From the NCBI RefSeq assembly GCF_029855125.1, contig NZ_CP123229.1, forward strand, positions 1,178,001 through 1,242,000: a DNA stretch of 64,000 nt. Direction: 5' to 3'. This document shows, in pieces, positions 21,801 to 32,000 of the stretch. The notes beneath the pieces were generated by a model. It worked only from the letters and a program-made list of their open reading frames with translations. It made no database searches and was not told the DNA's origin. The DNA comes from Methylocapsa sp. D3K7 (GTDB lineage: Bacteria > Pseudomonadota > Alphaproteobacteria > Rhizobiales > Beijerinckiaceae). Made by a program: the position numbers and the translations under genes. Numbering within the stretch: the first letter of the stretch is position 1; each line of letters begins with the position of its first letter.

Positions 21801-24800
21801 ACGACCGTCTCGGCGCCGACTCCGAGACCAAGTAGATGATGCGCAAGCCGATTAGCCCTGGCATTCAGCGCGCCATAGGTCAGCTGCTCGGCCTCGCAGA
21901 TCACCGCCACCGCGTCCGGGTTCCGCGCGGCTTGCGCCGCGAAGAGTTCCGCAAGACAGGACCGGGAGCGCGCCTTATCCACGACATTCCCCGCCCCGCT
22001 CCACTCTTGCACAATCTCCGCCTGTTCACTTGCCCCCAGAAACGACAACTCCGACAAAAGTGCCCGCGGCGAGGTCGCGAGCCCACTAAGCAATGTCGAA
22101 AAATGATCGAGCATTGCGGTTACGGCACGCACGTCGAAGCGCGTGGAGTCATAGTTGACCTTGAAGGTCAGTTGCGGCCCTGGAAATGCAACGATCGTGA
22201 GCGGGTAATGCGTTTGCTCTGCGAAAGAGACATCTTCCGCTAAAATCATACCCTGCTGCTCGCGCAAGGCCGCATCAAGTGGATAGTTCTCGAAAGCCAA
22301 CAAGCTTACGAAAAGCGGTTCGCCCCGCGGCGCTTCACCCCAACCTTGGATCTCCACGAGTGGCGTATATTCATACTGACGCAGCGCAAGGTTTTGCGCG
22401 AATAGAAAGCGCAACCAGTCGGTAACCCGCGCATCAGGCGGTACCTCCACGCGCAACGGCAGGGTGTTGATGAACAGCCCCACCATTGTCTCAACGCCCA
22501 CAAGTTCCGCCGGGCGTCCTGAAACAGTCACTCCAAAAAGGACATCCCGCTCGCCACTAGTGCGGCTCAGAAGAATCGCCCAAGCCCCCTGCACCAGTGT
22601 ATTCAGGGTTACCTGTTGGCGGCGGGCGAACTCCTCGAGAGCGCGCGTCTTTTCCACGGAGAGCGCTAGGCTCATCTCGGCATAGCGATCGCCAGAGTTC
22701 TGTGCCTCGCCAGCGGCCAAAGAAGAAAATGGCAAGGGGGTCGACGCCTGAAAACCCGCCAGCGCTTTCCGCCAATACGCTTCCGCCGCTGTCATGTCCT
22801 GACCTGACAGCCAAGCGAGATAATCGCGGAATGGTTTGCACGGCATAAAGTGGATCGAATCGCCCTGTATTAGCGACTGATATACAGAGAAAGCATCCTT
22901 GATAATGAGCGGGCCGCTCCACCCATCCAGCAGCACATGATGGTGGCTCCACAGAAACAGCCAGCGATCCTCGGCGCAACGCATCAGAGCGAGTCGCATC
23001 AGCGGCGCCTGCGCAAAATCGAACCCTGCCAGCCGATCATCTTCGAGGTAAGCCGTCCAGAGCCTGGCCTGCTCTTCCGCAGAGACACCACGCCAATCCT
23101 GTTCCTCGATGGAGAGGGTCGCTTTCGCATGCACCACCTGCACCGGCGCATCGAGACCCACCCAGCGGAAAGAACTCCGCAGGATCGGATGCCTCGCCAT
23201 CACCTGCTGCCACGCCGCCGCGAAGGCAGCTGTGTCTAGCGGTCCCCGCAATGTACAAGTCAGCTGTTCGACGTAGACCCCAGACCCCGGCGCGTATAGC
23301 GCATGAAACAAAATCCCTTGCTGCAGCGGCGTCAGCGGATAGACATCCTCGATGCACCGCACGTGGCAAAATAGCTGATCAAGCTGGGACTGTGACAACT
23401 GCGCCAAAGGAAAATCCGACGGCGTATAGCCTCCCACATCCGGCAGCGCACAATGCAAAATCAGCGCCCGCAAATTCTCCTGGCAGTCGTTCGCCAACGC
23501 CTCAAGCGTGCCCCGCCGGTAGCGCGCCGCGCTAAAATTCCAGCCTATGCGCAGCTGCCCTTCAAAAATGTCGGCATTGATAGCAAGCTCATAGGGTCGC
23601 CGCCACTCCGGATGTCGGCCTTCTATCACTTCGCCGCCGATCAATGAAAACAGCGACCCTGGCGCGAAAGATGGATCGAGACGCCCCATATAGTTGAAGA
23701 GAATTTGCGCGCGTGGCAGGTCGCGCAAAGACTGCGTCGCCTCATCCGGCGCGTCGAGATAGCGTAGCAGTCCATAGTGCAGACCGCGCTGAGGTGCCTG
23801 CCGCATCGCTTCTTTGACCGACATCAGACTGTTGGCTAGAGGCGCCTCGGGGTCGATGCTAAACAAACGAGGCGAGACGCTGGTGAACCAGCCCAAAGTC
23901 CGTGTCAGGTCCACATCCGCAAAAAACGCCTCCCGGCCGTGGTGATCAACATCCACCAACACATTTTTGCTGCAACACCAGCGGCTCAGTGTCAGTGCCA
24001 TAGCCGTCAGGAGTAAGTCTTCGATTCCTGTCCGGTACGACGAGGATGCGCGATGCAGGAGCGCCTGCGTGACGGTTTCGTCGAGTACGGTTTGGATCGT
24101 TGCACTCGATTGTTCGCGAGGATCGCCGCTGGGGTCGTCGACTGGCAGATGCGACGTGGAATCATGGAGCAGTCCGGTCCAGTAGCTCACCTCGGCCCGC
24201 ACAGCTTCACTTTGCGCATAGCGTTGCAGACGGTGCGTCCATTCGGCGAACGACGTGGTGGAGATTGATAGTTTCACCTCCGAACCTGCACGAGCCTGCA
24301 GATAGGCCAACTCAAGATCCTCAAGCAAAATACGCCAGGAGACACCGTCGGCAATAAGATGACTCATCATGACGATCAGGTAGCCTGTTCCTCCATCATA
24401 AGTCTCTACCCAAACAAGGCGCAGCATCTGTCCTGATTCAAGATCGATTTCCATTTGCTCGCTAGCGATACGTCTTAGTTCCGCAATTTGCTCGGCCTCG
24501 GGCAATATGGGTAGCTTGATCCGGGCAACCGCCGCACTTTGCCAATCTTCTGCAATGCTTTGACGCCAGCCACTTTGACTGCGCTCAAAACGCATCCTCA
24601 ACGCATCGTGGTTGTGAAAAACAGCGGCCAATGCCGCGTTCATCGCAGCGTCGTCAAGGGGTTCCCGCAAGGCAAGCAAAAGCGCATGTGTCCAGAACCC
24701 TTGGTGCACATATTCGAGGTCAAAGAACCATTTCTGGATGGGGGTCAGTGGATACACGCCTCCCTGTGCTGGTAAGTGTTCTTGCGATTCCGTTGCAACA

Positions 24801-27800
24801 GTCACGGCGGCCAAAGCTGCGATCGTTTGGTGTCCGAACAGCTGGCGCGCAGTCACTGCTAGCCCTTGCTTTCGTGCTCTCCCGACCATCTGAATGCTAA
24901 GGATGGAATCACCCCCTAGCTCGAAGAAATTATCTTCGATGCTGATCGTATCTGTCCGCAATAACTGCTGCCAGATGGAGAGCAGCGTTGCTTCGATGTC
25001 GTTGCGCGGCAGAATGAGATTACTTGCCTTTGTGCTCCGGTCCGGCGCTGGGAGGCGGGCACGATCCAGTTTGCCGTTGGAAGCCTTTGGCAAGTGTTGT
25101 TGTAACACCCAGACCGACGGTACCATGTAGTCGGGCAAGACCCGGTGAAGTTTTGCACGCAGCGAGTCAAAATCCGTATCTGCGCTCCGTGCCACCAGAT
25201 AGGCGACGAGCTGTCTGTCACCAGGACGGTCTTCGCGCATGGTGACTGCACAATCGCGCACTTCCGGCATAGCCAATAGGCGCGCCTCGATCTCGCCCAA
25301 CTCAATACGGTAGCCTCGGATCTTAATCTGATGATCTGTACGTCCAACGAAATCGAGCTGCCTATCAAGAGTCCAGCGCGCAAGGTCGCCAGTACGATAG
25401 AGACGGCCACCGCGAGGGCCGAAGGGATCCGGCAGAAAGCGTTCGGCGGTAAGATCAGGCCGATGGAAATAGCCTCGCGCCACGCCCGCTCCGCCAATAT
25501 AAACCTCGCCGACTATTCCACGCGGCACCTGTTGCTGCCATGCATCGAGCAGATAAATCTGCACACCTCCTATAGGACGTCCAATCGAAACCGCCCCTTG
25601 CCGCTGCGCGATCTCGAACACCGTGCTCCACACGGTTGCTTCCGTCGGGCCGTATTCGTTGTAAAGCCGTGTTCCTGGGAGGCGTTCGTGATGCAGCAGG
25701 GGTAGGCCTGGCGGACAGCTTTCGCCAGCAACGATCACCTTCTCTAGGCACCGCAACCGAGTGCAATCCTGCTCGAGCAGCACTTTATAGAGGGATGGAA
25801 GGCAAAGAATATGTGACAATTTATAACGGTCAATCAGCCCGGCCAGCACATCCGGATCCTGGATTTCTTCGACCCGTGGCAGATACAGACAGCCCCCCTG
25901 GCTCAGCGTCCAGAACAGACCAGCCACCGAACTGTCGAAGCTGAACGAAGAAAGAAGCAGAAACCCCCGGACCGGCTCCGTATAATGTTGATGGCGGCTC
26001 AGAGTTGACTGCAGCGCGGTGCGGTGACTAACAGCCACCCCCTTCGGACGCCCGGTAGAGCCCGAAGTGTAGATTATATAAGCAAGCTGATCTGGGAGCG
26101 CCCGCTTTTCAGGCCGCCAACTCTGTTCCCCGGCAGGGGCGCCATCAACCGCACCGTCAAGATAGATCGCCTGCAGTGCCAAAGGGTCGGCCACCTCGGC
26201 AAAAGCAGGTTCCGCCAAGATAAGCGCGACCGCAGCATCCCGAATCATCCATTCCAGACGTTCGCGCGGATGCTCGGGGTCCAATGGGACGTAGGCACCT
26301 CCTGCCTTGAGCACCGCGAGGATCGCTGCGACCATCTGGAGTGGGTCCGCGATCAGGAGGCCAACCCGGTCCTCGGCTTTAAGACCCCTGGCCCGCAGGC
26401 ACGCCGCCAGAGAGTTCGCCCGACGGTTCAGTTCAAAATACGTCCAGCTCGTTTCTCTATGGCGTAGCGCGAGAGCTTGCGGAACGCGCCCGGCCTGCCT
26501 TTCGACTAGCTCGTGGAGTCCTTTCACCTCAAGAAATGCTGAAGCAGTCGAAGAACACATTTCGTCCATCAACCGCAGGCGTTCGGCGTCGCTGAGCAAT
26601 GACAGTTGTTCGACCGGCACCCCCGGTTCGCGGGTAGCATGCGCCAAAAGAGTCAGCCATTGCTCCGCGAGACAATCGACAGCCGCCAGGGAAAGCCGCG
26701 CGCGGTCGTAATGGAATTCAACGATGCCCCCTTCCTCCCCGAGAAGGCATTGCAAATGGAGACGAAATGGCTCCTCAAGGGACGATTCTCGTTCGAGAGT
26801 CATGAGTAAGTGGCGCGACCGCTCGGGAGCCATCGCGGGAGCATAGCCAAAACCAATCAGTGGTTCGCGCGAGCGGCAGGTATAATGCAAGGAATCGGCA
26901 GCAGCATAGTCCTGCCAGTCGTGATGCGCTTCTAGAATTACCTGAAGCCGCCGCACGAATGTGGGGAACGGTTCACCGGTGTTAAAAGTACATCGCAAAG
27001 GCAGGGGACACGCAAAAGGGCCAATCGCCGTGGCAATCGACTCACTGCGGCCATCGCTAAGATACGCGAGCTCAATTTCCTGGTGATCGGTTTGCCGATG
27101 CAGCAAAGCCAACCAGCTAGCCAGCAGTATGGTCTCGAGCGTCGCACAATGCCGCGCCGCATATTCAGTCACAGCACAGACCTGATCCCGCGATAGCGGC
27201 AAGGTCATCACAGCCGGGACGAAGATTGATTTATCCGCAATCTCATTCTCAAGAGCCAGCCGAATTGGAAAAACATCCGGCCGCTGTTGCTCGTCCCAGT
27301 AACGCACCCCTTCGCCCGTGTCACTTGCGATAACATCCTCCTGCCAGGCGGTGTAATCCGCGTATTGCAGCGGCTCCTCCGCGTGTCGGGAGGCGGTCTC
27401 CTCGCTGTACCCATCTATCAATTCACGTACGAGGTTGTGGAGGCTGGCTCTGTCGCCGCAGAGTGGCGAAATCGCGATCAACAGATAATGCAAGCCGGTG
27501 GAAAATCGCACCAGTTCCGTACGAATCGCCGCGCCGCATAAATCATTGAATGTTGGTTCGTTTTCGATTTCAGCCAGAGCCGATGCGGCTCGTTCCTCAG
27601 AGCCTGGTCCATGCTCCAACTGGCTTAAATCGCAGAGTTCAACGATAAAGGCCGCGTCATCAATGATCTGGATCGGCAATGACAAACCAGGTGCCATCTC
27701 AAATCGTGTGCGCAAAGACTCATGGCGCGAAACTAGTTTGCCGAGCGCCTCCCGCAGGTGCAAGACATCGAGCGGGCCTTCCAAACGCAGCCGTCCGCAC

Positions 27801-27898
27801 ACCGGTCTCAAATCTACCCCTGCCCGCTCTCGAAGGCGCCATAAACGCTGCTGTTGCTGTGAGAGCCGGAATCCCGTCGTCTGTTTGTTCGACGTCAC
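18827..27898 (-). CDS. NRPS2: interface-A-T-E-C-A(N-methyltransferase)-T
   Basis: About 3023 residues. Order: a C-like domain (5-430) whose HHxxxDG motif is replaced by SPLCGDR (near 145), A1 (460-950), T (995, GGDSI), E (1055-1500, SHLIADG-SW), C (1530-1960, HHHVLLDG), A2 (1985-2430), an inserted SAM methyltransferase (2430-2850, motif VLEIGCGTG near 2518), the A9-A10 end of A2 (2890-2910), T (2953). The degenerate C-like domain fits the 'interface' class that recruits carrier-bound amino-acid beta-hydroxylases, and such a hydroxylase is encoded just upstream. A1 reads DSACIAEVW, closest to histidine codes; A2 reads DFWNIGMVH (Thr), N-methylated by the insert. I place the start at GTG 27898: it overlaps the upstream TGA as GTGA and follows AGGGGGAG by 7 nt. 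A TTG at 27925 is the other candidate. No TE: the chain passes to NRPS3. Confidence 0.93.
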   Translation of the reverse strand: MTSNKQTTGFRLSQQQQRLWRLRERAGVDLRPVCGRLRLEGPLDVLHLREALGKLVSRHESLRTRFEMAPGLSLPIQIIDDAAFIVELCDLSQLEHGPGSEERAASALAEIENEPTFNDLCGAAIRTELVRFSTGLHYLLIAISPLCGDRASLHNLVRELIDGYSEETASRHAEEPLQYADYTAWQEDVIASDTGEGVRYWDEQQRPDVFPIRLALENEIADKSIFVPAVMTLPLSRDQVCAVTEYAARHCATLETILLASWLALLHRQTDHQEIELAYLSDGRSESIATAIGPFACPLPLRCTFNTGEPFPTFVRRLQVILEAHHDWQDYAAADSLHYTCRSREPLIGFGYAPAMAPERSRHLLMTLERESSLEEPFRLHLQCLLGEEGGIVEFHYDRARLSLAAVDCLAEQWLTLLAHATREPGVPVEQLSLLSDAERLRLMDEMCSSTASAFLEVKGLHELVERQAGRVPQALALRHRETSWTYFELNRRANSLAACLRARGLKAEDRVGLLIADPLQMVAAILAVLKAGGAYVPLDPEHPRERLEWMIRDAAVALILAEPAFAEVADPLALQAIYLDGAVDGAPAGEQSWRPEKRALPDQLAYIIYTSGSTGRPKGVAVSHRTALQSTLSRHQHYTEPVRGFLLLSSFSFDSSVAGLFWTLSQGGCLYLPRVEEIQDPDVLAGLIDRYKLSHILCLPSLYKVLLEQDCTRLRCLEKVIVAGESCPPGLPLLHHERLPGTRLYNEYGPTEATVWSTVFEIAQRQGAVSIGRPIGGVQIYLLDAWQQQVPRGIVGEVYIGGAGVARGYFHRPDLTAERFLPDPFGPRGGRLYRTGDLARWTLDRQLDFVGRTDHQIKIRGYRIELGEIEARLLAMPEVRDCAVTMREDRPGDRQLVAYLVARSADTDFDSLRAKLHRVLPDYMVPSVWVLQQHLPKASNGKLDRARLPAPDRSTKASNLILPRNDIEATLLSIWQQLLRTDTISIEDNFFELGGDSILSIQMVGRARKQGLAVTARQLFGHQTIAALAAVTVATESQEHLPAQGGVYPLTPIQKWFFDLEYVHQGFWTHALLLALREPLDDAAMNAALAAVFHNHDALRMRFERSQSGWRQSIAEDWQSAAVARIKLPILPEAEQIAELRRIASEQMEIDLESGQMLRLVWVETYDGGTGYLIVMMSHLIADGVSWRILLEDLELAYLQARAGSEVKLSISTTSFAEWTHRLQRYAQSEAVRAEVSYWTGLLHDSTSHLPVDDPSGDPREQSSATIQTVLDETVTQALLHRASSSYRTGIEDLLLTAMALTLSRWCCSKNVLVDVDHHGREAFFADVDLTRTLGWFTSVSPRLFSIDPEAPLANSLMSVKEAMRQAPQRGLHYGLLRYLDAPDEATQSLRDLPRAQILFNYMGRLDPSFAPGSLFSLIGGEVIEGRHPEWRRPYELAINADIFEGQLRIGWNFSAARYRRGTLEALANDCQENLRALILHCALPDVGGYTPSDFPLAQLSQSQLDQLFCHVRCIEDVYPLTPLQQGILFHALYAPGSGVYVEQLTCTLRGPLDTAAFAAAWQQVMARHPILRSSFRWVGLDAPVQVVHAKATLSIEEQDWRGVSAEEQARLWTAYLEDDRLAGFDFAQAPLMRLALMRCAEDRWLFLWSHHHVLLDGWSGPLIIKDAFSVYQSLIQGDSIHFMPCKPFRDYLAWLSGQDMTAAEAYWRKALAGFQASTPLPFSSLAAGEAQNSGDRYAEMSLALSVEKTRALEEFARRQQVTLNTLVQGAWAILLSRTSGERDVLFGVTVSGRPAELVGVETMVGLFINTLPLRVEVPPDARVTDWLRFLFAQNLALRQYEYTPLVEIQGWGEAPRGEPLFVSLLAFENYPLDAALREQQGMILAEDVSFAEQTHYPLTIVAFPGPQLTFKVNYDSTRFDVRAVTAMLDHFSTLLSGLATSPRALLSELSFLGASEQAEIVQEWSGAGNVVDKARSRSCLAELFAAQAARNPDAVAVICEAEQLTYGALNARANRLAHHLLGLGVGAETVVGLCVERSLDMVIGILGILKAGGAYLPLDPSYPKDRLAYLVTDAGISVLLTQEKLLGCLPETLAKTICLDEDAWQWARSSDVDPPTLCGPANLAYVIYTSGSTGQPKGVMISHGNVMDLFSATEAAFGFGPEDVWTLFHSYAFDFSVWEIWGALLYGGRLVVVPYWVSRAPEAFYELLARTEVTVLNQTPSAFRQLLQTEAFAEDRKRLVLRLVIFGGEALDPRSLRPWFDRHGEASPLLVNMYGITETTVHVTMCNQGAAQLAGKGSIIGRPIDGVRTYVLDAFLQPVPAGVEGELYIGGFGLARAYLGRPGLTAERFVPDPFGGVGGRLYRTGDLARWQPDGNLEYAGRIDHQVKIRGHRIELGEIETALCAHPAVNEAIVAVSGAGADTQGNGDQRLVAYIVVKQLTKKIEGAAEEQVQQWRNIFDETFRSPSLSADVKFNISGWISSYTGAPIPANEMQEWVDQTVARIRAVNPKKVLEIGCGTGLLLFRLAPKCIRYVGTDFSASAIGYVSEVIAKLKPKCAGVELLHRAADQFDGFEDASFDTVILNSVVQYFPDVDYFFNVLEKAARLVEPGGRIFLGDLRHLGLLKAFNLAVELESASASCSTLISASELRNRLQLRFLQEEELLIDPAIFTVLTRRLARVGRIDVVPKKGRHPNEMTQFRYDAILYFDCETTPDSDWLDWTQEGLTILELRARLAREKPNQLRIAGVPNRRVMGAVRAVSMLEDDSWAVAQCPIVDRLRGIWAECCDAAVDPEDIWGIAQHLPYTIEIGWLRGAADGSFEVVCTRQRSEGEPPKQDWLDQPDCEASLSLRAYANDPAQGRTVRSLTAKLRESLRATLPDYMVPATFVILPSMPLTKNGKIDRKALSSAGFDEHSRVRFAAARNPTEEILVGIWAEVLGHQRVGIYDNFFELGGHSLLATQVLSRLRKSFQVELPLRLLFEAPTPAELAEAIEVALIESLEVISDDEAERMLDDTSAGNCEAE
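19340..20645 (-). other. N-methyltransferase domain embedded in NRPS2 A2
   Basis: Between motif A8 (HRIELGEIE) and the A10 lysine region (NGKIDRKAL) lies roughly 420 residues of class I SAM-dependent methyltransferase. It has the glycine-rich VLEIGCGTG loop, an acidic partner region (VGTDFSASA) and a FDTVILNSVVQYF segment. Insertion at this point is the standard place for NRPS N-methyltransferases, so the threonine loaded here should be N-methylated. Boundaries are approximate. Confidence 0.85.
20655..22093. repeat. 1439-bp direct repeat, copy 2 (A-domain core of NRPS2 module 2)
   Basis: Second copy of the repeat at 15979-17417. On the coding strand it runs from the C-A linker to just before the methyltransferase insertion, so the two A domains share core and substrate code but differ in tailoring. 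Because the copies are this long and identical, short-read assemblies could misjoin them. Confidence 0.93.
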
Positions 27899-28956
27899 GA
27901 CGACACTCCCCCTCTTATCGCCCAATCATTCGGTTGAAACGTCTGGGCCATGGCCACGAGGATCCGGCGAAATCCGCGAAACGGATTACGGCCGTGCACC
28001 GTGAGAATATTGTCCACCAGCAGGACGTCGTTTGTTCGCCAGTCAAACTCGCGGAGTGCCTGTCGGTAGACGCAACGCAGATGCTCCAGCACCTCGCGTT
28101 CGATAGGCGCGCCATCGCCATAATAGGTTTGGGTGGGAAGGTCCTCTTCCCCGAACTCCTCAAGCAAAGCGTTGCACAACGCAGCTGGCAGGGTGGTCAG
28201 ATGAAAAAACGTCGCATGATTGAACCAAACATCTTCGCCGGTACGCGGGTGACGGATCATTGCCGGGCCGGTCTGACGGGTGCATAGACGGTTGCCGGAT
28301 TTCCATGTCCAAACAATGCCAAGGCTGGAGCAATAGCGCTCAACCTCGGCACGGTCATTGGTCTGAAACACAGTGGTCCAGGGTAAGCCGAACCCAGCCC
28401 CGTAATTGCGCACGTAGAGAATACCGCGCTCCACAAATTGCTTCTTGACTGCGGGATTGATAAGCCGCGTGATTTCACGGTTGTCGCCGATCGGTGTCTC
28501 CCCCCCTTCGGGAGCCGGAACCTCGCTATAAAAGACGAGGTAAAGCGGACAGATGGGCGAGTAGGAATGTTCATTGTGTGGAAAAATGGTCTGGTCCGAT
28601 GGATAATCCGTCGCGGTGTAAACGTGGCGTCCGACTTCGGTACGCGGAGATGCGCGAAAGCGGTACTCCAGCGCGCCGCCGCACAGCTTCTCCACGCAAT
28701 CTTCAAAATCCGGTACCCCATCGACGGCAAAGCCGCGCAACAGGACCGCTCCGTGCCGTGCTGTCAGCACCTCAAGCTCCGCCCGCCGCCCGGTTACCCA
28801 GGACGATAGCCGCAGTCCTTTGGCGGGAGCTTCGACAACAATTGGATGTTCGCCGCACCCCGGCAAAAACCCATGCTTCATGGGCTCTGCCTGCCCGAAG
28901 GTAACGGAACGGCGGCGCACGGACCCGAGTGCAGGCTTGCTTCCCTGGGTAGTCAT
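27895..28956 (-). CDS. SyrP/TauD-like Fe(II)/2-oxoglutarate beta-hydroxylase
   Basis: 353 residues, TauD superfamily, closest in pattern to SyrP-type enzymes that hydroxylate amino acids while tethered to an NRPS carrier. The iron facial triad is visible as H127-x-E129 (in FPHNEH) and H321 (in LTVHGRNP); Arg330/331 is placed to bind 2-oxoglutarate. It sits between NRPS1 and NRPS2, 49 nt after the NRPS1 stop, with GGAG six nt before the ATG. NRPS2 begins with a degenerate C-like domain of the sort known to partner such hydroxylases, followed by a His-type A domain, so the likely substrate is carrier-bound histidine (giving beta-hydroxyhistidine, an iron ligand). Aspartate, the substrate of SyrP itself, is the main alternative. 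Confidence 0.88.
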   Translation of the reverse strand: MTTQGSKPALGSVRRRSVTFGQAEPMKHGFLPGCGEHPIVVEAPAKGLRLSSWVTGRRAELEVLTARHGAVLLRGFAVDGVPDFEDCVEKLCGGALEYRFRASPRTEVGRHVYTATDYPSDQTIFPHNEHSYSPICPLYLVFYSEVPAPEGGETPIGDNREITRLINPAVKKQFVERGILYVRNYGAGFGLPWTTVFQTNDRAEVERYCSSLGIVWTWKSGNRLCTRQTGPAMIRHPRTGEDVWFNHATFFHLTTLPAALCNALLEEFGEEDLPTQTYYGDGAPIEREVLEHLRCVYRQALREFDWRTNDVLLVDNILTVHGRNPFRGFRRILVAMAQTFQPNDWAIRGGVSS

Positions 28957-29005
28957 GGTTCGCTCCAGCGGTGCTGAATATGGGAATGCGGCAAATTAGA
29001 TAGGG

Positions 29006-32000
29006 TCATTGTTCTGTCCGCACATTTCGGCGCTTGACGGCATGAAGCCGATCCATCCGGCGGGCGAGCCGCTCAGTTCGCGCGGCGCCCCGGATCGCTT
29101 GGTCCTGCTCCGCAAGCACATTCATGAGGGTACTTAGACGGATGCTTGGTTTGGCCAGGACGCTGTGCAACAACAGCTGCAATAATTCTGCGAATTTCGA
29201 GATGCTGGCTACGTCGAAGAGACCTCTCCGGTACTCAAAAACCGCGCGAAGCCTCTGACGGTCCTCATAAACATGAAGCACCAGATCCAATTCCGTGCGT
29301 GGCGGTTCGAAGGGAATTGCCTCGAATCTTAGGTCCTGAAAACCAAGCTCTGTCAGCGGAACGTTGTGAAATACCAGCTTGACTTGAAAGAGCGCTGCAT
29401 GCAGCGCGCTGCGCTCGGGACGAAGAGTCTCGACCAGCTTTTCAAAAGGGAAGTCTTGATGATCATAGGCGCCGAGCGTGACGTCCCGCACGTGCGCCAG
29501 CAACTCGCTGAAACTCTGATCACCATCCAGCTTGATTCGCAAAGCAACCAAATTAATGAAAAACCCGATCAGGGTTTCAAATTCCCTGCGTTGCCGGTTC
29601 GCTATATCAGCGCCGACCAGCAGATCTGAAGCTCCGCTGAGGTAGCGTAGCAATCCCGCGAAGGCCGCTAACATCGTCATGAATGAAGTTACCGCATGCT
29701 GACGATTAATTTCGTCAAGCCCAGATCTAAGATCGCTTAGATCAAATTCATATGAGCCCGCGGCATCACTCGTGACCGCGCTGCGCGGCCGGTCTGCCGG
29801 CAAATCGAGAAGAAACGGTGCTCCTTTAAGTTGCCCCGTCCAATAATCTTTCTGACGCGCAAAACACGCATTTTGCGCCCGCTCACGCTGCCAGATAGCA
29901 TAATCGGCATATTGCACAGGGAGTCGCGGCAGCGAAGGTTCAGCGCCATTTTGCAAAGCCGGATAGAGAGCCCCAAATTCTTTCAAAAACAGTCCGAAAG
30001 ACCAGCCGTCAAAGACGATGTGGTGGAAACAGAGGAGTAACGCACAAATAGGAGGAGTGCCCTGTTGTACCCCTTGCGGGCGATAGAGCATCGCCCTGAC
30101 TAGAGGGCCATTCGTAAGATCGAAGGGGGCCGCAACGGACTCATGCATCCGGCTCGGTAGCCCGTTCGTGAACTCCTTCATCGAGTCACTTTGCACCACC
30201 ATCGATTCAAGTTTAACGGGAAGCTCCGAAAGAACTTCCTGCCGGAGCTCGCCCCATTCTTCGTGAAACACCGTCCGAAGCGATTCATGACGCCGTACGA
30301 TTGCATTCAAGCTTGCTTCAAGGACATTAGCGTCGAACGGCCCGGTAATCCTGACGGCGACCGCATAGTGATAGAGGGGATTGGCGGGATCGAACTGCTG
30401 CATAAACCACAGCCGTTGCTGTGCATATGAAAGCGGCAGAGGACCTATGCGGGGAGCCGGAATAAACGGTAACGAAGAGGAGGACTCCCCTTCGCGGCGG
30501 GTAATATCGACGTAAACCGAAAACCTGGCGATTGTCGGAGCATCAAACAACGAACGGAGCGGCGCTTCCAGGCAAAATATCTGATTGCTTCTGGCTATCG
30601 CCTGTGTCGCGAGCAGTGAATGCCCCCCGAGTTCAAAAAAGTTATCGTTCCTCCCAACACGATCGCGACAAAGCATCTCACCCCAAAGTCCAGCCAAGAT
30701 TTGCTCGGTCGGCGTCGCTGGAGCCTGAAATTCCTGCGCAGCATCGAATTCTACAGGCGGTGGAAGAGCCTTTCTGTCTAGCTTGCCATTGGAATTGAGA
30801 GGCAAATCTGGCAGTTGCATCCAGATAGATGGAATCATGTAATCTGGAAGCCAATCACGCAGAAAAGAACTGAGTTCATCATTCTCGGTTTTTGCATTTG
30901 TTATCAGAACAAAATATCCGACAAGGCGATATCCGAGCTTAGCGTCCGGCCATGCCATCACAGCGGCATCTCTTATCTCTGGGTGCCGCCTCAGGCGCGC
31001 TTCGATTTCCCCGATTTCAATCCGATGCCCCCGTATCTTTACCTGGTCATCGGCACGGCCATGAAATTCAATCGTCCCATTGTCACGATAGCGCGCCAAA
31101 TCGCCTGTTCGATACAGTCTGGCTCCTGGCTTCCCGAAGGGATCTGGCAAGAACGCCGTCGCCGTCAGGTCGGGCCGCCCGGCATAGCCACGGCCGACAC
31201 CCATGCCCGCCACATATATTTCCCCGGTAACGCCAGCTGGCGCTAGGTCCATAAAACGGTCCAAAATGTATAGCCGCAAATTCGCTACAGGCCGGCCAAT
31301 CGGCATCACCAAAATTTCGGCCTCGGGGGCCGCTTCGATCTGATGATAGGCCACGTCATCGGCGCATTCTGCGGGGCCATACGCATTTAGCATTGGAATG
31401 TTCGGATAGCGCGCGAACCAACTTTGACAAAGGAGGGGAGATAGAGCTTCGCCGGTCGGGAGCAGCCAGCGCAGTCTCTTCGGTGGCATTGTTGGCACCA
31501 TTGCATCTAGAATGGCTTGGATCATCGCCGGTACACTCTCGAGAATAGTTATGCCGCGATTGTGCAGCGCAGCTGACAATGCAAGGGGATTCTGCGCCAC
31601 ATTGTCAGGCAGAATATCGACGCAAGCACCGCAAATGAGAGCGGTAAGGAATTGCCAGATAGAAATGTCAAAAGCTTGCGAGGCGGTCTGAGCAATGACG
31701 TCACCCGGCTCAAGATTGAGTGCCGGAATCTTGGTCATCAGATTGTTGAACATTCCAAGGCGTTCGATCATGGCGCCCTTTGGCGTCCCAGTCGAACCCG
31801 ATGTGTAAATGATATAGGCAAGATTGCGTCCGTCGACGTAGCCCAGCGGATTTGACTCTGTGACTTCTTTCTCGAACTCAAGAAACGCTACAACGGAGAC
31901 CGCTTGCCCCTTACAGAGTTCCTGGCACTCTTCCAGACATGCGCGGCTGGCAAGGACCATCGCAGTACCGCTCTCTTGGAGCACGCGTAGATGCCGAAGC

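Noticed and set aside
27899..27925. TTG start for NRPS2
   Set aside because: Usable in principle, but GTG at 27898 has a strong ribosome site and forms a GTGA junction with the hydroxylase stop.
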